Source: Gammaproteobacteria bacterium (GTDB taxonomy: Bacteria; Pseudomonadota; Gammaproteobacteria; Arenicellales; Poriferihabitantaceae). Taken from it: 60,244 nt of DNA. The stretch covers positions 1-60,244 of the forward strand of contig JAJEAV010000009.1 in the NCBI GenBank assembly GCA_022822625.1, written 5' to 3'. The notes beneath the pieces were generated by a model. It did not search any database, was not told the DNA's origin, and saw only the letters and a list, made by a program, of their open reading frames with translations. Within the stretch, counting starts at the first letter, position 1. Each line of letters opens with the position of its first letter. Below are positions 21,492 to 33,963 of this stretch, one piece after another. The position numbers and the translations under genes were made by a program.

Positions 21492-21699
21492 TGCTGTGTG
21501 AGAGGTATTGGTGGACGAGAGGAAATCCTGAAAGGGCAGTTCTTCTCGACAATGCGTATTCAGTCGTTACGGCATTGGAACGGAGCTTCTGATTCATCCC
21601 GTTGTCTTCATGAGGCATTCTGGCCTTATTTGTGCTTTGCAATGCCGCCGCGCATCAAATATCATGAATTTTCGCCTGTCCATTAGCTGGGTGAAGTCC

Positions 21700-22780
21700 A
21701 TGAAACGACCCAATTTCATCCTGATTTGTACTGACTAGCAACGGTCTGAGAGCATGGGGTGCTACGGAAACTCTTTGGCGAGAACCCCGAACACCGTTCC
21801 ATCGTCCGTGATGGCGCCAGATTTGATCGTCATATCACGCCAATGCAGATATGTTCTCCAAGTCGGGCCACTATGGTCACTGGTCTTTATCCCAGACGCC
21901 TTGGGCTGGTCGTGAACGGCATGTTCTTGCCAGAAAGTGTACCGACATTGCCTGCGGCTTTGTCCGCGAACAGATACCGAACGCGTGGCGTGGCAAGCAA
22001 CATCTGTAACTGCTGCTCGCTCCGGCTGATCGCAATATGCCGGATTCCCGTGCGTTCTGGGAGAAACTGGATTCAGTGGATTGGAATGGGCCGTATTACG
22101 GCTATCAGACGGTTGACCTGCTACTGGGAGAATCCGATACTGCGCATCTGGCCGGTCACTATGCGAACTGGCTGAAAGAGGTTGCACCAGGTGAATGGCG
22201 CCAGCTACTGTCGGAATACGCTAGTGGACCGGTGCCGGAGGATCTTGAAGAGATATGGCAAAGTGCAATGCCCGTTGAATTGCACTACAACACCTGGATT
22301 AGCGACCTTGCCGTGTCTTTTCTTGATTCAATGGCAATTGCTGACGGAGGCGGCAGGCAGCCATTTTACCTGTTTGTTTCCTATCCCAACCCTCATCACC
22401 CGTTCGACCCGCCTTCCGAGTATGCCGCCCGATACGATTGGCAGTTAATGCCGATGCCGGCAGGAGATGGAAAGAGTCTCAGATCATTGCTGAAAGGAGC
22501 TTCGACCGGTTTCAGGGAGTTCAATTTAGGCGAGCATCATCCAACGGCCAGAAAGGATTTGTACAATCAGATGGTACAGACCCGGAAATGGTGCCTGACG
22601 CACTACCCGGAACATCCCGAATGGGATGAACTGTTTGATCTTGAGACGGACCCCGGTGAGCATGTCAACCTGTTTCAGTCTCCCCCCATGGCACCGCTTG
22701 TGAAAGATCTCTCGTCAATCCTCAAGGAGAGGTTGCCTCCTGAACCAAATATTGGAAACGAGGCAATCTGCAAGTGGTAA
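21700..22780 (+). pseudogene. Sulfatase (alkaline-phosphatase superfamily), inactivated
   Basis: Pieces of a type I sulfatase are spread over two frames. From an ATG at 21700: MKRPNFILICTD, then TAG where relatives have Q, then QRSESMGCYGNSLARTPN. After a frameshift: ITPMQICSPSRATMVTGLYP with the C-x-P-x-R formylglycine signature, then PESVPTLPAAL. A second shift gives KQHL, TAA, LLLAPADRNMPDSRAFWEKL and a long intact C-terminal part to 22780 (VSYPNPHHPFDPPSEYA, WDELFDLETDPGEHVNL). With at least two nonsense codons and two frameshifts in about 360 codons, shorter than a normal sulfatase, it is dead. It sits between parB and atpI, two loci that are normally close. Confidence 0.88.
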
Positions 22781-23195
22781 CCAAAACGCCTCCAATCCCC
22801 GGTTGATGCTTTGCTATCCTTTATCGGGGTGTCTTGGCTAATGCCGTCAGACAACTCTGAAGGATCAAGCTTGCCTTGATGTGCCCGAAGGATAGTCGGA
22901 TCGTACAGGCTACGTCGACAAGTTCGCTGTACAATCGCCCTGGCGTGCGATCATGGATTTGCCGGAAGACGATATATTCCCAATGCATTTTCAAGGCAAA
23001 TCTGGCCAAAACCTGCCGATTTTCAATAGCTGTTTACGACACGACATGACCAGTGAATGTCTGCCTTGCGTGTTGCATTCCCCGAAAATCCGATTGCTTC
23101 AGACTCGTTTCACGTTGGACAACTTTGGGTTGAAGTTTTTCAGACCTTTTCATACAATACTCTGCTCTTGATAAAGATCGTTTGACAATACGGCA
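22781..23195. other. Intergenic region before the ATP synthase operon
   Basis: About 415 bases with no supported gene. It probably contains decayed sequence following the dead sulfatase. The only signal I trust is the promoter at 23130-23158. Confidence 0.5.
23130..23158 (+). promoter_or_regulatory. Likely sigma-70 promoter of the atp operon
   Basis: TTGAAG at 23130-23135, a 17-base spacer, and TACAAT at 23153-23158. The expected start is near 23165, about 30 bases upstream of the atpI ATG. The spacing is ideal and the -10 matches five of six bases. Confidence 0.6.
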
Positions 23196-23621
23196 ATGCT
23201 GGGTGATTCCGAGTCTGGACGACACGATCTCAACAGGACTGTCAGGCAGATATTGCTGATACAGAGTGTAGTAGCCTCAATCGTATTGATGGCTTTTGCG
23301 GCTTACTTCGCGCTCGGGGGATTGGAGAACGTGGCGACTGGCTTGATCGCGGCAGGTTATGGGTCGATGCTGGCCTTGATCGGGACGGTGATTAGCGCAC
23401 GCAGTGTACGACTCTCCAGCGATTTTGCGGTGACTGGCAGCAATATGGTGATGGTGCCGATTTTCTCCGGGCTGGTGCTGAAGCTGATCGTTATGGGTGG
23501 GGGTATCGGACTTGGGCTGGTTTTGCTGGGTCTTGATGCGATACCTCTTTTGGTGGCATTTGCCGTGGTCAAGATGGGCAGTATGTTTACAATATTGGTT
23601 CAGCCAATCGTAAAAAATTAG
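23196..23621 (+). CDS. atpI: ATP synthase subunit I (assembly factor AtpI)
   Basis: Small membrane protein that assists assembly of the c-ring. The 141 residues are predicted to form four helices, beginning ILLIQSVVASIVLMAFAAYF and including a glycine-rich third/fourth pair (LIVMGGGIGLGLVLLGLDAI, LLVAFAVVKMGSMFTILVQP). Sequence conservation in AtpI is low; assignment rests on size, four-helix layout and position as first gene of atpIBEFHAGDC. The ribosome-binding site is weak. It lies 140 bases upstream of atpB. Confidence 0.85.
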   Translation: MLGDSESGRHDLNRTVRQILLIQSVVASIVLMAFAAYFALGGLENVATGLIAAGYGSMLALIGTVISARSVRLSSDFAVTGSNMVMVPIFSGLVLKLIVMGGGIGLGLVLLGLDAIPLLVAFAVVKMGSMFTILVQPIVKN

Positions 23622-23746
23622 TTTCGGATCGAGAACAAGTCGCAAAACGTAATAGAACAGGGACTACAATTCAATTGCCCGTGTGCATTGAATGAAACAT
23701 GGTCGCAGAACAGGCTAACCGCAAATCGCTCAGGCCCCCTTCCTGA

Positions 23747-24625
<879 letters not shown>

Positions 24626-24688
24626 ACGCAAAATATCCTATTTGGTAATATTTTTCACTTCAATTCAATTGACTATTCGGAGAAGTAG

Positions 24689-24919
<231 letters not shown>

Positions 24920-24965
24920 CCTGCAAAGGCGGCATCACATGAAGTTTTAGACCGAGGCCACAACA

Positions 24966-25436
24966 ATGAACCTAAACTTGACCTTGGCATTTCAGGTGTT
25001 GTTCTTCATCATTTTCGTCTGGTTTAGCAAACGCTTTGTCTGGACACCGATTGTCGGCGCCCTGAATGAACGAAAAACCCGGATCGCTGATGGCCTGGCC
25101 GCTGCTGAACAAGGCCAGATAGCCGAACAGGAAGGTCGTCAGAAGGCCGAAGAGGTGATTGATGAGGCTAGGCAACAGGCAAGCGAAATCATCAACAAGG
25201 CTGAAAAATACGGGAGTGAACTGGTTGAACAGGCCAAACGGAACGCACGTGAGGAGGAAGGAAAAATTCTCACCGCAGCCCGGGCTGAAATCGATACGGA
25301 AATTAATCGTGCCCGGGAAAGCCTGCGTCAGCAGGTTGGTGAGTTGGCGGTGGCGGGTGCCAGGCAGATTCTCAAGAAAGAGGTCGATGCCAGCGCCCAT
25401 GCGAAGCTGCTTGATGATCTGGCCGCCAAGCTTTGA
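24966..25436 (+). CDS. atpF: ATP synthase F0 subunit b
   Basis: Peripheral stalk subunit of 156 residues. One N-terminal membrane helix (LTLAFQVLFFIIFVWFSKRF) is followed by FVWTPIVGALNERKTRIADG and a long charged amphipathic coiled coil (about residues 45-140) that dimerises and reaches the delta subunit. Length and layout equal E. coli subunit b. It lies 25 bases before atpH. Confidence 0.96.
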   Translation: MNLNLTLAFQVLFFIIFVWFSKRFVWTPIVGALNERKTRIADGLAAAEQGQIAEQEGRQKAEEVIDEARQQASEIINKAEKYGSELVEQAKRNAREEEGKILTAARAEIDTEINRARESLRQQVGELAVAGARQILKKEVDASAHAKLLDDLAAKL

Positions 25437-25461
25437 GATGTCGGACTCCGGTTAATTCAAG

Positions 25462-25998
25462 ATGCCGTCACAAAGCAACATAGCCAGACCCTATGCGCAG
25501 GCATTGTTTCAGTTGGCCCTGGAAGAAGGCCGTCTGGCCGCCTGGCATGATCAATTGCAGTGGCTGGCTCTGGTTGCGGATGATCCGCAACTGAAGGAAT
25601 TGGCAGCAAGTCCAAATATCTCCCCAGCCCAAGTCATTGGACTGATTCATGAGGTTTCGGGTGACCACCTGGACCGGCATGGACGGAATCTGGTGCAGTT
25701 GATTGTGCAAAATGGCCGTCTTTCAGTACTCGGTGAAATAGCAGATGCTTATACAGAATTGCGTGCAGAAGCAGAAAAAACCATAACTGCCTCAATGATC
25801 ACGGCCACCCCGATAGGCGAGGGCCAGCGGCAGAGTTTCCAGAGCGCGCTCAAGAACAAACTAGGTCGGTCGGTCGAACTGAAATTTGAAGTAGATGAAG
25901 AGTTGATCGGCGGGGCAGTAATCCGTGCTGGAGACTGGGTCGTCGATGGATCAGTCAAGACCCAGCTTGATCGGCTAGTAGGAGCCATCGGTTCCTGA
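25462..25998 (+). CDS. atpH: ATP synthase F1 subunit delta
   Basis: 178 residues linking the b stalk to the top of the alpha3beta3 head. The N-terminal helical domain starts SNIARPYAQALFQLALEEGR. The C-terminal domain has the conserved VDEELIGGAVIRAGDWVVDG followed by SVKTQLDRL, the family signature. It lies 36 bases before atpA. Confidence 0.96.
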   Translation: MPSQSNIARPYAQALFQLALEEGRLAAWHDQLQWLALVADDPQLKELAASPNISPAQVIGLIHEVSGDHLDRHGRNLVQLIVQNGRLSVLGEIADAYTELRAEAEKTITASMITATPIGEGQRQSFQSALKNKLGRSVELKFEVDEELIGGAVIRAGDWVVDGSVKTQLDRLVGAIGS

Positions 25999-26034
25999 TC
26001 AACCAGGCAAAAAGAATTCAGAGGAATTATTGAC

Positions 26035-27582
26035 ATGTCGATACAGTTGAACCCATCCGAAATCAGCGAACTGATTAAGGATCGTATCAAGAATTTTGAA
26101 TCTGGTGCAGAGGCCCGTACCGAAGGCACGGTAGTGATGCTGACTGACGGTATTGCGCGGATTCACGGGCTGAGCGAAGCCCTGCAAGGAGAGATGCTGG
26201 AATTTCCCGGCAATACTTTCGGACTGGCCCTGAATCTTGAGCAGGATTCGGTTGGTGCAGTCATTATGGGTGACTATAAGCATCTTTCGGAAGGTGATAC
26301 CGTCAAGTGTACGGGTCGTATTCTCGAAGTGCCGACCGGTGAGGCGATGCTGGGAAGGGTCGTCAATGCCCTTGGCCAGCCAATTGACGGAAAAGGCCCA
26401 ATCGAGTCGACACGAACTTCCCCGATCGAGAAAATTGCTCCCGGGGTCATTGCCCGTAAATCCGTTGACCAGCCAGTGCAGATTGGATTAAAGTCGATTG
26501 ACTCGATGGTGCCGATCGGACGCGGTCAGCGCGAATTGATCATTGGTGATCGACAGACCGGTAAAACGGCAGTTGCCATTGATGCGATCATCAACCAGAA
26601 AGGTACCGGAATCAAGTGTATCTATGTCGCCATTGGTCAGAAGGCATCCAGTATCGCGGGTGTGGTGCGCAAGCTTGAAGAGCACGGTGCAATGGAGCAT
26701 ACCATTGTGGTCGCTGCCGCAGCTTCGGATTCTGCAGCCGAACAGTACATTGCACCGTATGCCGGCTGTTCCATGGGTGAGTTCTTCCGTGACCATGGGC
26801 AGGATGCGCTAATCATCTATGATGATCTGACCAAGCAGGCCTGGGCATATCGGCAAATTTCCCTGTTGCTGAAACGGCCTCCGGGACGTGAGGCCTATCC
26901 CGGCGATGTGTTCTACCTGCATTCACGGCTTCTTGAACGCGCATCACGAATTACCGTAGAGGAAGTCGAGAAGCGCTCCGGGGGCGGTGGAACCGGAAAT
27001 ACCGGATCCCTGACCGCATTGCCGATTATTGAAACCCAGGCGGGTGATGTATCCGCCTTTGTTCCGACCAATGTGATTTCAATCACCGATGGCCAGATTT
27101 TTCTTGAGACGGACTTGTTCAATGCCGGCATGCGCCCTGCAATCAATGCAGGTCTGTCGGTATCCCGGGTGGGGGGCGCGGCTCAGACCGGCATCATCAA
27201 AAAGCTTGGTGGCGGTATCCGGCTCGCTCTGGCCCAGTATCGGGAACTGGCCGCGTTTTCGCAGTTTGCCTCGGATCTCGACGAAGCCACCCGACGTCAA
27301 CTGGAGCGCGGAGAAAGGGTCATGGAGATGATGAAACAGCCACAATATCAACCGATGTCCGTGGCAGAGATGGCGTTTTCGCTGTATGCCGTGAATGAAG
27401 GCTATCTGGACGATCTGCAGGTATCGGAGGTAGTCCCGTTTGAAGCCGCCATGCAGGCCTATCTCAAGTCCAGTCATGCCGAACTGGTGGACTCGATCAA
27501 TGCCAATCCGAACTATAGCGATGAAGTTGCGGACAAAATGAGTGCGGCGATCGAGGACTTCAAGAAAAATGGCAGCTGGTAA
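26035..27582 (+). CDS. atpA: ATP synthase F1 subunit alpha
   Basis: Non-catalytic nucleotide-binding subunit, 515 residues. The P-loop is [15 protein letters not shown] (about residues 170-184). The segment [13 protein letters not shown] and the alpha signature [17 protein letters not shown] are intact. The N-terminal beta-barrel begins with the usual [14 protein letters not shown]. It ends 34 bases before atpG. Confidence 0.98.
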   Translation: MSIQLNPSEISELIKDRIKNFESGAEARTEGTVVMLTDGIARIHGLSEALQGEMLEFPGNTFGLALNLEQDSVGAVIMGDYKHLSEGDTVKCTGRILEVPTGEAMLGRVVNALGQPIDGKGPIESTRTSPIEKIAPGVIARKSVDQPVQIGLKSIDSMVPIGRGQRELIIGDRQTGKTAVAIDAIINQKGTGIKCIYVAIGQKASSIAGVVRKLEEHGAMEHTIVVAAAASDSAAEQYIAPYAGCSMGEFFRDHGQDALIIYDDLTKQAWAYRQISLLLKRPPGREAYPGDVFYLHSRLLERASRITVEEVEKRSGGGGTGNTGSLTALPIIETQAGDVSAFVPTNVISITDGQIFLETDLFNAGMRPAINAGLSVSRVGGAAQTGIIKKLGGGIRLALAQYRELAAFSQFASDLDEATRRQLERGERVMEMMKQPQYQPMSVAEMAFSLYAVNEGYLDDLQVSEVVPFEAAMQAYLKSSHAELVDSINANPNYSDEVADKMSAAIEDFKKNGSW

Positions 27583-27616
27583 ACCAGCGGACGAGAAGAA
27601 ACAGGATTGATCAGTC

Positions 27617-28480
27617 ATGTCGGGCGCAAAAGAAATACGCAACCAGATCAAGAGTATCGGGAGCACCCGAAAAATCACCAAGGCCATGGAAATGGTGGCG
27701 GCCAGCAAAATGCGGCGTGCCCAGGAGCGTATGTACGCTGCACGCCCGTATGCGGAAAAAATGCGTCAGGTTGTGTCACACATGAATGAGGCGAATCTGG
27801 AATACAGGCACCCTTATCTGATCACACGGGACGAGATCAAGAGTGTTGGCTTTATCGTGGTCTCGAGTGACCGAGGACTGTGTGGAGGATTGAACGTCAA
27901 TGTCTTTCGCAAGGCGGTTGGCGCAATGTCGGAGTGGCATGACAAGGGTGTTGATGTGAGGCTGGTGACCATCGGCAAGAAGGCGAGCGCCTACTTCAAT
28001 CGTTTTAATGCCGAGATCGCTGGTGAAGCGATCGGACTTGGCGATGCACCTCGTCTTGAGGTATTGATCGGGGCCATCAAGGTGGTTATGGATGCGTATA
28101 TGGAGGGCGAAGTTGACCGACTGTTTATTGTCAGCAATAACTTTGTCAACACCATGACACAGGCACCGGATGTGGAGCAGCTGATTCCGATTGCATCGAC
28201 AATCAGGAACTCAGGGCATCAGCATTGGGACTACATCTATGAACCGGAGTCCAGGGAAATCATTGATCTTTTTATGGACAGGTATATCGAATCCCTGATT
28301 TATCAGAGGGTGGCTGAAAATTCAGCCTGTGAGCAGGCTGCCAGAATGGTGGCCATGAAGGCGGCTACCGACAATGCCGGAAAGCTGATTGATGACCTGC
28401 AACTGGTTTACAACAAGGCCAGACAGGCAGCAATCACCCAGGAGCTTTCAGAGATTGTGGGCGGAGCTGCCGCCGTATAG
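27617..28480 (+). CDS. atpG: ATP synthase F1 subunit gamma
   Basis: Central rotor shaft, 287 residues. The N-terminal helix [20 protein letters not shown] plus [16 protein letters not shown], the internal [16 protein letters not shown] and the C-terminal helix with [20 protein letters not shown] are the conserved parts of the coiled-coil shaft. Followed 53 bases later by atpD. Confidence 0.98.
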   Translation: MSGAKEIRNQIKSIGSTRKITKAMEMVAASKMRRAQERMYAARPYAEKMRQVVSHMNEANLEYRHPYLITRDEIKSVGFIVVSSDRGLCGGLNVNVFRKAVGAMSEWHDKGVDVRLVTIGKKASAYFNRFNAEIAGEAIGLGDAPRLEVLIGAIKVVMDAYMEGEVDRLFIVSNNFVNTMTQAPDVEQLIPIASTIRNSGHQHWDYIYEPESREIIDLFMDRYIESLIYQRVAENSACEQAARMVAMKAATDNAGKLIDDLQLVYNKARQAAITQELSEIVGGAAAV

Positions 28481-28530
28481 CCGCAAGCTTTAATGAATAG
28501 AAAACTGAATTAATTTTAAGAGGCGTTTGA

Positions 28531-29934
<1,404 letters not shown>

Positions 29935-29953
29935 TTCATGGAATCGTTTACCC

Positions 29954-30376
29954 ATGTCCACCATCAGAGTTGAAATCGTCAGTGCCGAGCAGGAGATCTG
30001 GTCGGGAGAGGGAACAATGGTATTCGTTCCGGGCATTGCAGGTGAACTCGGGATTGCACCCCGTCATGCACCACTAATCACAAGGTTGGCGTCCGGGGAT
30101 GTGCGAGTGCAGATGGAAGATGGCGAGCAGCAGTTTTTCTTCATTATGGGAGGGCTGCTGGAGGTGCAACCGAATCTGGTTACGGTATTGTCCGATACTG
30201 CGATGCGTGGAGAAGACCTGGATGAGGAAGCCGCGCAGGCTGCGATGAAGCGGGCAGAGGAGCAATTCAAGGGTGCGAGCATTGGTGACCAGGATTATGC
30301 CGACATGAAGGCGGAACTTGCCGCTTGGGCAGCTCAGATCCGTGCTATCGAGAAACTCAAGAAGATACGAGGCTGA
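29954..30376 (+). CDS. atpC: ATP synthase F1 subunit epsilon
   Basis: 140-residue rotor subunit and intrinsic inhibitor. The N-terminal beta-sandwich starts IRVEIVSAEQEIWSGEGTMV and contains GELGIAPRHAPLITRL. The C-terminal helical hairpin (ALDEE-type, DEEAAQAAMKRAEEQFKG) is complete. It is the last gene of the operon. The next gene converges 26 bases away, with no obvious intrinsic terminator between; glmU/glmS, common after atpC, are absent. Confidence 0.97.
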   Translation: MSTIRVEIVSAEQEIWSGEGTMVFVPGIAGELGIAPRHAPLITRLASGDVRVQMEDGEQQFFFIMGGLLEVQPNLVTVLSDTAMRGEDLDEEAAQAAMKRAEEQFKGASIGDQDYADMKAELAAWAAQIRAIEKLKKIRG

Positions 30377-30402
30377 CGATAGTGGAACCGCAATGGATAG
30401 CG

Positions 30403-31290
30403 TTATTTTTCGAGGTCCTTGCGGTACAGGCGCGTTACAAGGCTTGATGTGTCGTATCGATTGCCCCCGGTAGCCTGTATTTCTGCATAATACCCGTCAA
30501 CAGTTTTCGTGATCGGCAGTTCCGAACCGTTTTTTTTTGCCTCATCCATACAAAGCCCCAAATCCTTGCGCATCCAGTCAACAGCGAAACCAAATTCAAA
30601 CTCGTTTCTGAGCATGGTCTGATTACGGTTGATCATCTGCCACGAACTGGCTGCCCCCTTTGAGATGACTTCAAAGACCTGATTGCAGTCAAGCCCTGCG
30701 TTCACCCCAAATGCCAGTCCTTCCGACAGGCCCTGCACAAGACCTGCAATGCATATCTGGTTGACCATTTTGGTCAGTTGTCCAGAACCGCTGTTGCCCA
30801 TCAGCATCACGGACTGGGCGAAGCAGTCGATCAGGGGCCTGGCCTTGTCGAAGGCAGATTGATCTCCTCCAGCCATAACCGTCAGAATTCCGTTTTCCGC
30901 TCCAGCCTGACCGCCCGAGACCGGTGCGTCAAGAAAGTCGAAGCCCTGTTGTCTGGCCAGTTCGTAGAGTTCGGTAGCGACCGTTGCCGATGCCGTTGTA
31001 TGATCAACAAACACGGCGCCCTTTTTCATATTTGAGAAAGCACCTCCCTCGCCAATGGTGACACTTCTCAAGTCATCATCGTTGCCAACACAGCAGAATA
31101 CGAAATCTGCATCCCGAGCCGCTTCTGCGGGTGTAATCGCATACGTTCCGGCATATTCTCCTGACCACTTTTCGGCTTTGGATGTGGTTCGGTTATAAAC
31201 GCATACCGAATGACCGTTGTTTGACAGATGTCCGGCCATGGGATAACCCATGACTCCGAGACCGATAAAGGCTAATTTCAAGTTACTCAT
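30403..31290 (-). CDS. NAD(P)-dependent beta-hydroxyacid dehydrogenase (3-hydroxyisobutyrate / tartronate semialdehyde reductase family)
   Basis: 295 residues. It has an N-terminal Rossmann domain (LAFIGLGVMGYPMAGHLSNN, then the VYNRT loop favouring NADP), the substrate-binding DAPVSGGQAGAENGILTVMA (about residues 119-138), the catalytic lysine in GSGQLTKMVNQICIAG (about 169-184), and a C-terminal domain with WMRKDLGLCMDEAK. Members reduce or oxidise small beta-hydroxyacids such as 3-hydroxyisobutyrate, tartronate semialdehyde, glyoxylate or succinate semialdehyde. The particular substrate cannot be read from this sequence, and the convergent neighbours (atp operon) do not help. Confidence 0.88.
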   Translation of the reverse strand: MSNLKLAFIGLGVMGYPMAGHLSNNGHSVCVYNRTTSKAEKWSGEYAGTYAITPAEAARDADFVFCCVGNDDDLRSVTIGEGGAFSNMKKGAVFVDHTTASATVATELYELARQQGFDFLDAPVSGGQAGAENGILTVMAGGDQSAFDKARPLIDCFAQSVMLMGNSGSGQLTKMVNQICIAGLVQGLSEGLAFGVNAGLDCNQVFEVISKGAASSWQMINRNQTMLRNEFEFGFAVDWMRKDLGLCMDEAKKNGSELPITKTVDGYYAEIQATGGNRYDTSSLVTRLYRKDLEK

Positions 31291-31813
31291 GTCAATATTC
31301 TGGTGTGGCTACGGCTGGAGCAGTCCTAGTGGGTAGCCATTGGTGGGTCAGATCAGGTTCTGATATTATGGCATATTACCCACAGTCTTGAAAGTTCGTG
31401 TGCAAATCTACTCGCATATGGCAGTTTTGCGGCCCTGTGGAGCATGTATGATGCCCAGGAGTGTTGTTTTGGGGCTGGCAAACCGCTCACCCGATGGCTG
31501 GTGCCTGTATAAAACAATATTTTCTTCCAACAATACAATAATTTAAATAGATTTTATACATGTTTTCTGATTCCTGTTCTGGATGCTGAGGGTTGTATGA
31601 CTTGTATATCTCCAAGTTGCGTAAAAGTCGTTGTATATCTGTATTTTTGCATGGAATGGAAACGGAATCGCATTGCGCATCCGGTCGGGACAACGGGAGG
31701 TCATTCGCCCTTCCTTGCCTGACGGAATCCTCTCCGGGGATGCCCGGAAAGAATATCCTCCCCGGCCACCGGAACATGATCCGGATATCATGTTGCAACA
31801 AGGGTTCTCTTGA
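31291..31813. other. Intergenic region between lptG and the hydroxyacid dehydrogenase
   Basis: About 520 bases. Open frames on both strands show no recognisable protein. A perfect hairpin with 8-bp arms (AACATGAT / ATCATGTT, 31773-31794) lies 20 bases after the lptG stop but has no T-run, so it is not a standard intrinsic terminator. The dehydrogenase promoter should lie near 31300-31400; none was clear. Confidence 0.45.
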
Positions 31814-32881
31814 TCAGATTCGACGCATCAGCAGCACAATCAGCAACAGCAGGGAAAGAACAGGCAGACTTGCTCCCAGCACCGGTGGAATGCCTCCCGC
31901 CAGCACTGCGTAGCCAAATCCCCGGTTGGCAACATGGAATGCGATACCGACCATTATTCCCAGAACCAGATTTCGACCGAGATTGCCAGAACGTAGATTG
32001 GTAAATACAAAGGGTACGGCAAGGGCGACCATCGTGGCAATAGCCAGTGGAAGCATGATCTTGGTCCACAGGGCCAGTGCGAATTGATCGTAGTTTTGTT
32101 GATTGGCCTTGAGATGTGAGATATAGCGTCTCAATTGGCCAAAGGACAACTGATCCGTTTGAGTCAGAAATGCAGATAAAATCTCCGGTGTGATCGTTGT
32201 CTTCCAGATGGATTGCGGAACCAGGGTTACGGTTAAACCCCCATTTTCATCAAGGGTAGCGATACGGGATTTTTGAAGTACCCAAGAGTTGTCATCAAAA
32301 CGTCCCTGCCAGGATTCAACCATGACCTGTAAGGAGTCGTCTGAATCAAACACAAAAGATTTCATGTCTAGCAGGGTCAGATCAGGAAGTATTTCCCGGA
32401 TTGTGGTGTAGGTATTCCGGTCACGCATCCAGACTCCCTGGCCGCCAGGCTGCTCGATATCGATGTTGAGTGCATGAGCACGTTCATGTTCTGCATGATT
32501 GCGGGACGGTGGAGCCACAAATTCACCAACGACCAGACAGAAAACTACGAACAGTGCTCCCACCTTGAGGACTGATCCGGTGATTTTCAGCATTGAAGAA
32601 CCACTGGTTCGCATGGCTGTAAGTTCGCTGTTTCTGGCAAGTATGGATAATCCGATGATCGTCCCAAGCAGGGTAGACATTGGAAACAGTTCATACAAGG
32701 TGCTAGGGGTCAGTAACGCCACATAGAGAACCGCCTCGGCGAGGCCAAAACTTCCTTGCCCGATCGTTTCAATCTGATCAAGGAAATTGATAAATGTGTA
32801 CAGACACAACAGAACTCCGGTAGTGATCAGGGTGTATTGAAGGATGATCCGCCCCATATATCGGTCAAGTATATTTATCAT
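31814..32881 (-). CDS. lptG: LPS export ABC permease LptG
   Basis: One of the two permeases of the LptB2FG transporter that extracts lipopolysaccharide from the inner membrane. The 355 residues have the YjgP/YjgQ layout: N-terminal NILDRYMGRIILQYTLITTG, three helices, a periplasmic jellyroll (about residues 120-270), then three helices ending LLLLIVLLMRR. ELFPMSTLLGTIIGLSILAR and NSELTAMRTSG are the coupling-helix region. The start overlaps the lptF stop by 4 bases, the usual lptF-lptG coupling. Confidence 0.94.
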   Translation of the reverse strand: MINILDRYMGRIILQYTLITTGVLLCLYTFINFLDQIETIGQGSFGLAEAVLYVALLTPSTLYELFPMSTLLGTIIGLSILARNSELTAMRTSGSSMLKITGSVLKVGALFVVFCLVVGEFVAPPSRNHAEHERAHALNIDIEQPGGQGVWMRDRNTYTTIREILPDLTLLDMKSFVFDSDDSLQVMVESWQGRFDDNSWVLQKSRIATLDENGGLTVTLVPQSIWKTTITPEILSAFLTQTDQLSFGQLRRYISHLKANQQNYDQFALALWTKIMLPLAIATMVALAVPFVFTNLRSGNLGRNLVLGIMVGIAFHVANRGFGYAVLAGGIPPVLGASLPVLSLLLLIVLLMRRI

Positions 32882-33963
32882 GAGGGTTTCAGGGGCATGA
32901 GCCGGATATTCTGATAACGGATATAGAACAGGAATGTGCCAATAACCAAAAACGCAAGATGCGTCAGCCAGAGTATGGCCTGCGGTGAAAGCGGCCCCTT
33001 GCCCGCTAATGTGGTTGTTACACCCAGCATATTCGAATACAGGAAATAGACCAGAAATGCAAACAGCATGCTGAGAAACCTGCCTTTTTGGTAGGATGGG
33101 GATGTTAATGAGAGAGCCAGCAGAAGCAGCACTCCGAGCATAAAGATCTTGGATAACCGCCAGTGCAATTCCACACGGGTTTGTGGGTCTTGTCCATCAA
33201 GCAGGGAAGACGTAGGACGGTTCTTGATGGGCACATGCAAAAATTGAGCATTCGGTTTTCCCAAGTGTGCCGAATAGGTTTCAAAGCTGGCGACCGAAAA
33301 GGCATCCTCGTTTGCATTGATCATGTACTGGGAGCCGTCTTTCAGAACCAGCAAATCATTATCGGTTGCCTCATTAATGTCCACATAACCCGCCTTGGCT
33401 ATGATAACCTCGTTGTTTTCCTTGTCGCCACTATACAGAAAGATGTCAGAAAACATGCCGGTATCAGGGTCTTTTCCGGTAATAAAGTAGACCCAGGAAC
33501 TCCCCCGGACTTGATGAAACTCTCCAACACTGATGCCAATGATATCGGAACGACTTCTGAAATCATGTTCGATATTGTCACCGACCTGTCCTGCGAGTGG
33601 CCCCAGATAGAGTGAGAACGTACCAACGATAGTGCCGGAAATGATAAACAGGGCCATTGCAGGTTTCAGGAAGCTGGCAAGCCCAATTCCCAAAGTGTTA
33701 AGTGCGGTCATTTCGCGGTCACTAATCCAGCGACCCAGAACCAGCAGTACCGACAGGTAGAGCGAGAGCACTAGAATGACGTCAAGATAGGAGACTAGTT
33801 TCAGTGCTAACAACACAAACACACTTTCTATTGGTATGTTTCCATCCGTTACTGAACCGAAAAATCCGACCAGTCGAGTCACGGAGAATATGGTAGTGAT
33901 GATGATGGTGACGGCTACCCAGGTATTGGTAGTCTCCCGAACAAATGCCTGTTGGATAATCAT
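32878..33963 (-). CDS. lptF: LPS export ABC permease LptF
   Basis: Partner permease of LptG, 361 residues with the same layout: an N-terminal helix (TNTWVAVTIIITTIFSVTRL), the coupling segment VLGRWISDREMTALNTLGIG, a periplasmic domain (about 110-270) and C-terminal helices. LptA/LptB/LptC are not in the window. In many gammaproteobacteria pepA lies divergently next to lptF; here there is a 660-base non-coding stretch and then acnA. Confidence 0.94.
   Translation of the reverse strand: MIIQQAFVRETTNTWVAVTIIITTIFSVTRLVGFFGSVTDGNIPIESVFVLLALKLVSYLDVILVLSLYLSVLLVLGRWISDREMTALNTLGIGLASFLKPAMALFIISGTIVGTFSLYLGPLAGQVGDNIEHDFRSRSDIIGISVGEFHQVRGSSWVYFITGKDPDTGMFSDIFLYSGDKENNEVIIAKAGYVDINEATDNDLLVLKDGSQYMINANEDAFSVASFETYSAHLGKPNAQFLHVPIKNRPTSSLLDGQDPQTRVELHWRLSKIFMLGVLLLLALSLTSPSYQKGRFLSMLFAFLVYFLYSNMLGVTTTLAGKGPLSPQAILWLTHLAFLVIGTFLFYIRYQNIRLMPLKPS

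Noticed and set aside
21734..22018. Recoding of TAG/TAA as glutamine in the sulfatase gene
   Set aside because: Both stops fall at expected glutamines, but the gene also has frameshifts, and other genes here end normally with TAG, TAA and TGA.
22821..23009. 62-codon minus-strand frame upstream of atpI (MARFALKMHWEYIVF...)
   Set aside because: It has a protein-like look, but no recognised family, no ribosome-binding site and no terminator; too short to support.
23095..23125. Possible parS near CGTTTCACGTTGGAC
   Set aside because: Only half of the TGTTTCACGTGAAACA palindrome is matched; the other arm is absent.
31773..31794. Hairpin after lptG as an intrinsic terminator
   Set aside because: The 8-bp arms are perfect but no T-run follows on either strand.
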